Shown: positions 8,147 to 10,010 of the stretch, piece after piece
How positions within the stretch are numbered: the stretch's first letter is position 1
Layout: each line of letters starts with the position of its first letter
Origin: Myxococcales bacterium
GTDB lineage: Bacteria; Myxococcota_A; Polyangia; Fen-1088
Length of the DNA: 10,010 nucleotides
Assembly (NCBI GenBank): GCA_003170035.1
Contig: PMZX01000348.1
Location: 24,471-34,480 of the forward strand
Direction of reading: 5' to 3'
Translations under genes and position numbers: made by a program
The notes under the pieces: model-generated
Told to the model about the DNA's origin: nothing
Databases searched by the model: none
What the model saw: the letters and a program-made list of their open reading frames with translations, nothing else

Positions 8147-10010
8147 TCAGCGTACGACGAGATCCTGCATCCAGGGCACGTCGGCGGGCACGGCAGCGCT
8201 GAGTTGGGTTGCCCATTCCTGATCGGTCATGCGCTTGAAGTTGTCCGTGATCTGCTCGAAATAGGCCGAAACCACCCCGGCGTAGGCGCGCGGCCCCTGA
8301 CAGCTATCTACACTGAGGACCATCAGCCTTGGGTTGCCGGTGGCGACGTGAAGAACGCGACCGACGGGATTGCCCGCAGCATCGGCCGGTTGGGTGTGGA
8401 CATCGGCGATGATGGGATTGGCGTCGAGAGCATCGTCACCCTGGTAGAACAGTCTGGCGTACCAACCGCTGGGCACGTTGATGGATGTGCAGCCCGCGGA
8501 TTGCCTCTTGACGACGACCGTGTCGTTGAGAAAGTCGAGATCGGCCTGCGTGCGTGTGGCGCCCGCCAGTTCTTCATTGGCCATGATCTCGAGGCGAGAG
8601 GCCACGTCCGCGAAGGTTCGGAAATAGCCGACAGGAGCGGAGTCGGCGCCATAGGTCGCGGGAAGCACAGCTGCGAGCTTGTCGGCCGCCATGGTTCCCA
8701 GTTGCCGGAGTCGGCCAAACAAGCCCGGGTAGGGGTCGACATAGCCGTCGGGGTATTCGCACATCGGAATCCCGGTATAGGATTGTTTGGCGTAGAGCAG
8801 GGTGTCGTGGCGCAGTTCAGCCCAAGAGCCCAGCTGCGCGTTCAAGAGACGGCGGCCCCATGCCTCGGTACGAGCTATCGCGGGCAGGGTGGTAGAGTCG
8901 AAGCTGCCGCCTGAAAGCTGGCGCAGGGCACTCACCCAAAGGGTGTAGATGCTCGAATCCCAGTAGCCCGCATCGTGCCACTCGACCAACTGGCGTGCCT
9001 TGCCAAGGCTCGGCGCATAGGCATAGGTGTCGAGCTCGCTGCGCAGCAACGGCGCCGCCTGGTCGTTGCCGAATGCCGCAAAGGCCACGTCCAGCGGATT
9101 GGGCATCATCCGCATCGGGGTATTGGGATACACCACCTTTGAGAACACGTGACTGTCGACGGTGTAGCGTTGCCCCAGGAATGCAAAACTGTTCGGCAGT
9201 GCCGTGACGCCGTCGTCGACTTCCATCAATTGGCTGCAAATGCGTTGCACACCATAGTTGCCGGCGTCAATGGTATCGAGCAGCCTCTGGTCAGTGACGG
9301 TGGCCAGGTCGGTCGAGGCCGCGATGCCAAGGGCGTCTTGCAGCTCCTGCACCTGGGGCAGCGTCATGTAGTCGGCTTCGCCCACGAAGAGTGCGACGAT
9401 CTGCTCGATGGAGCTCCACTGGGCACGAAGATCAGGTGTGAGCAGCTGACCCAGGGCCAGCACGTCTTCGACTTCGCGACGAATGAGCACGCGCGTGCCA
9501 TCTACCTGGACCTCGACCAGGCGCAATTCCGTGCGACCGAGCCACATCATGGCGCGGAAGTACTGGGCCATGGTCCAGCCATCGTTGTAGTGACCGCGGG
9601 GTGTGAACTGAGAGAAGTCGATCTCGCGAGCCGTGCCGAAGAGGGTCACGGTTTCCGTGCCTGTGGCCGCGGTTGCCTTGGTGATGAGGGTCTGCATCTC
9701 GGTGTCGATGCCGGTCGCCGTGGGGTCAAGAAGCCCGGCCGCCACCCCGAGCAGTAGGCCGAGATCGTGTTTGGAATTGTCACTGATGGCCGCAGTGGCG
9801 ATACCCGTCCGGAGCCCAACCAGCAACTGCTTCAAGGTGGGGGAAAGATAGCTGCCTTCGACATTCATCAGAATCTTGTCGTACGAGCGGTGTAGCGCAT
9901 AGAGGATTGAATCAGCCGACACGTAGAGCGGCAGATCCGACGCATAGATTGTCGCGTAGCCGGAAAAGAAGTTTGCATAGCTCTGCCGCTGGGAGATGAC
10001 GAAGCCGTTC
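8147..10010 (-). CDS. DUF3160 domain protein, N-terminus beyond the window
   Basis: The frame stays open from the TGA at 8147 to the window edge, giving 620 visible residues. A GTG at 9922 has 29 sensible codons before it ('NGFVISQRQ...FFSGYATIY') and is therefore not the true start. The sequence fits DUF3160: 'ASDLPLYVSADSILYALHRS', 'HYNDGWTMAQYFRAMMWLGR', 'VDSHVFSKVVYP', 'ELRHDTLLYAKQSYTG' and 'GYVDPYPGLFGRL' lie in family order. Known members are large exported proteins, often lipoproteins, of unknown function found in Myxococcota and several other phyla. The export signal, if any, is outside the window. It ends 'VPWMQDLVVR', six bases from the stop of the convergent lipoprotein-like gene. 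No frameshift or internal stop is seen. Confidence 0.85.
   Translation of the reverse strand, partial: NGFVISQRQSYANFFSGYATIYASDLPLYVSADSILYALHRSYDKILMNVEGSYLSPTLKQLLVGLRTGIATAAISDNSKHDLGLLLGVAAGLLDPTATGIDTEMQTLITKATAATGTETVTLFGTAREIDFSQFTPRGHYNDGWTMAQYFRAMMWLGRTELRLVEVQVDGTRVLIRREVEDVLALGQLLTPDLRAQWSSIEQIVALFVGEADYMTLPQVQELQDALGIAASTDLATVTDQRLLDTIDAGNYGVQRICSQLMEVDDGVTALPNSFAFLGQRYTVDSHVFSKVVYPNTPMRMMPNPLDVAFAAFGNDQAAPLLRSELDTYAYAPSLGKARQLVEWHDAGYWDSSIYTLWVSALRQLSGGSFDSTTLPAIARTEAWGRRLLNAQLGSWAELRHDTLLYAKQSYTGIPMCEYPDGYVDPYPGLFGRLRQLGTMAADKLAAVLPATYGADSAPVGYFRTFADVASRLEIMANEELAGATRTQADLDFLNDTVVVKRQSAGCTSINVPSGWYARLFYQGDDALDANPIIADVHTQPADAAGNPVGRVLHVATGNPRLMVLSVDSCQGPRAYAGVVSAYFEQITDNFKRMTDQEWATQLSAAVPADVPWMQDLVVR

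Noticed and set aside
8204..8914. 236-codon open frame on the plus strand opposite the DUF3160 gene
   Set aside because: It is antisense to a recognised family and has no signal peptide, motif or ribosome-binding site of note.
9922..9922. GTG at 9922 as the true start of the DUF3160 protein
   Set aside because: The frame continues upstream to the window edge with family-like residues (NGFVISQRQ, FFSGYATIYASDLPLY), so the gene is truncated rather than starting here.

Overview
The window looks like a stretch of a GC-rich, Gram-negative bacterial chromosome. It carries RpoN, EIIA-Ntr, outer-membrane and lipoprotein-like secretion signals, and a DUF3160 protein. This mix, with a long-form HPF, fits a Myxococcota or other delta-proteobacterial-type genome, but that is inferred from gene content and no taxonomic marker was compared. 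Nine protein-coding genes are supported. No tRNA, rRNA, CRISPR array, transposase or phage gene was seen.

Region 1 (1-2406, minus strand) is the classic nitrogen/stress regulatory cluster rpoN - hpf - ptsN. It encodes sigma-54, a long ribosome-hibernation factor and the first 66 residues of EIIA-Ntr, which is cut by the window edge just at its active-site histidine. Region 2 (2535-3062, plus) is ogt, a DNA alkylation-repair methyltransferase transcribed divergently from rpoN. The two genes share a 128-bp intergenic region holding a 50-bp bulged dyad. Region 3 (3063-4742, minus) is pyrG (CTP synthase), whose stop codon directly abuts that of ogt.

Region 4 (4743-5073) is the only stretch of more than 300 bases without a gene. 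It holds a pyrG leader hairpin and, more strikingly, a 171-bp long inverted repeat (4904-5074). The outer 32-bp arms of this repeat would pair without interruption in minus-strand RNA, because all four mismatches become G-U wobbles only on that strand. This is the best candidate for something undescribed in the window.

Region 5 (5074-7313, minus) is a probable two-gene envelope operon: a secreted coiled-coil protein with a long Ala/Pro-rich linker, then a predicted outer-membrane beta-barrel. The 68-bp gap between them contains three palindromes, one of which reaches into the start codon of the barrel gene. A close match to a sigma-54 (-24/-12) promoter lies just before the first gene, but its predicted start point is awkwardly near the ATG. 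Region 6 (7499-8140, plus) is a small exported, possibly lipid-anchored protein, divergent from region 5. Region 7 (8147-10010, minus) is a DUF3160 protein whose N-terminus lies beyond the window. It converges on the lipoprotein-like gene with only 6 bp between their stop codons.
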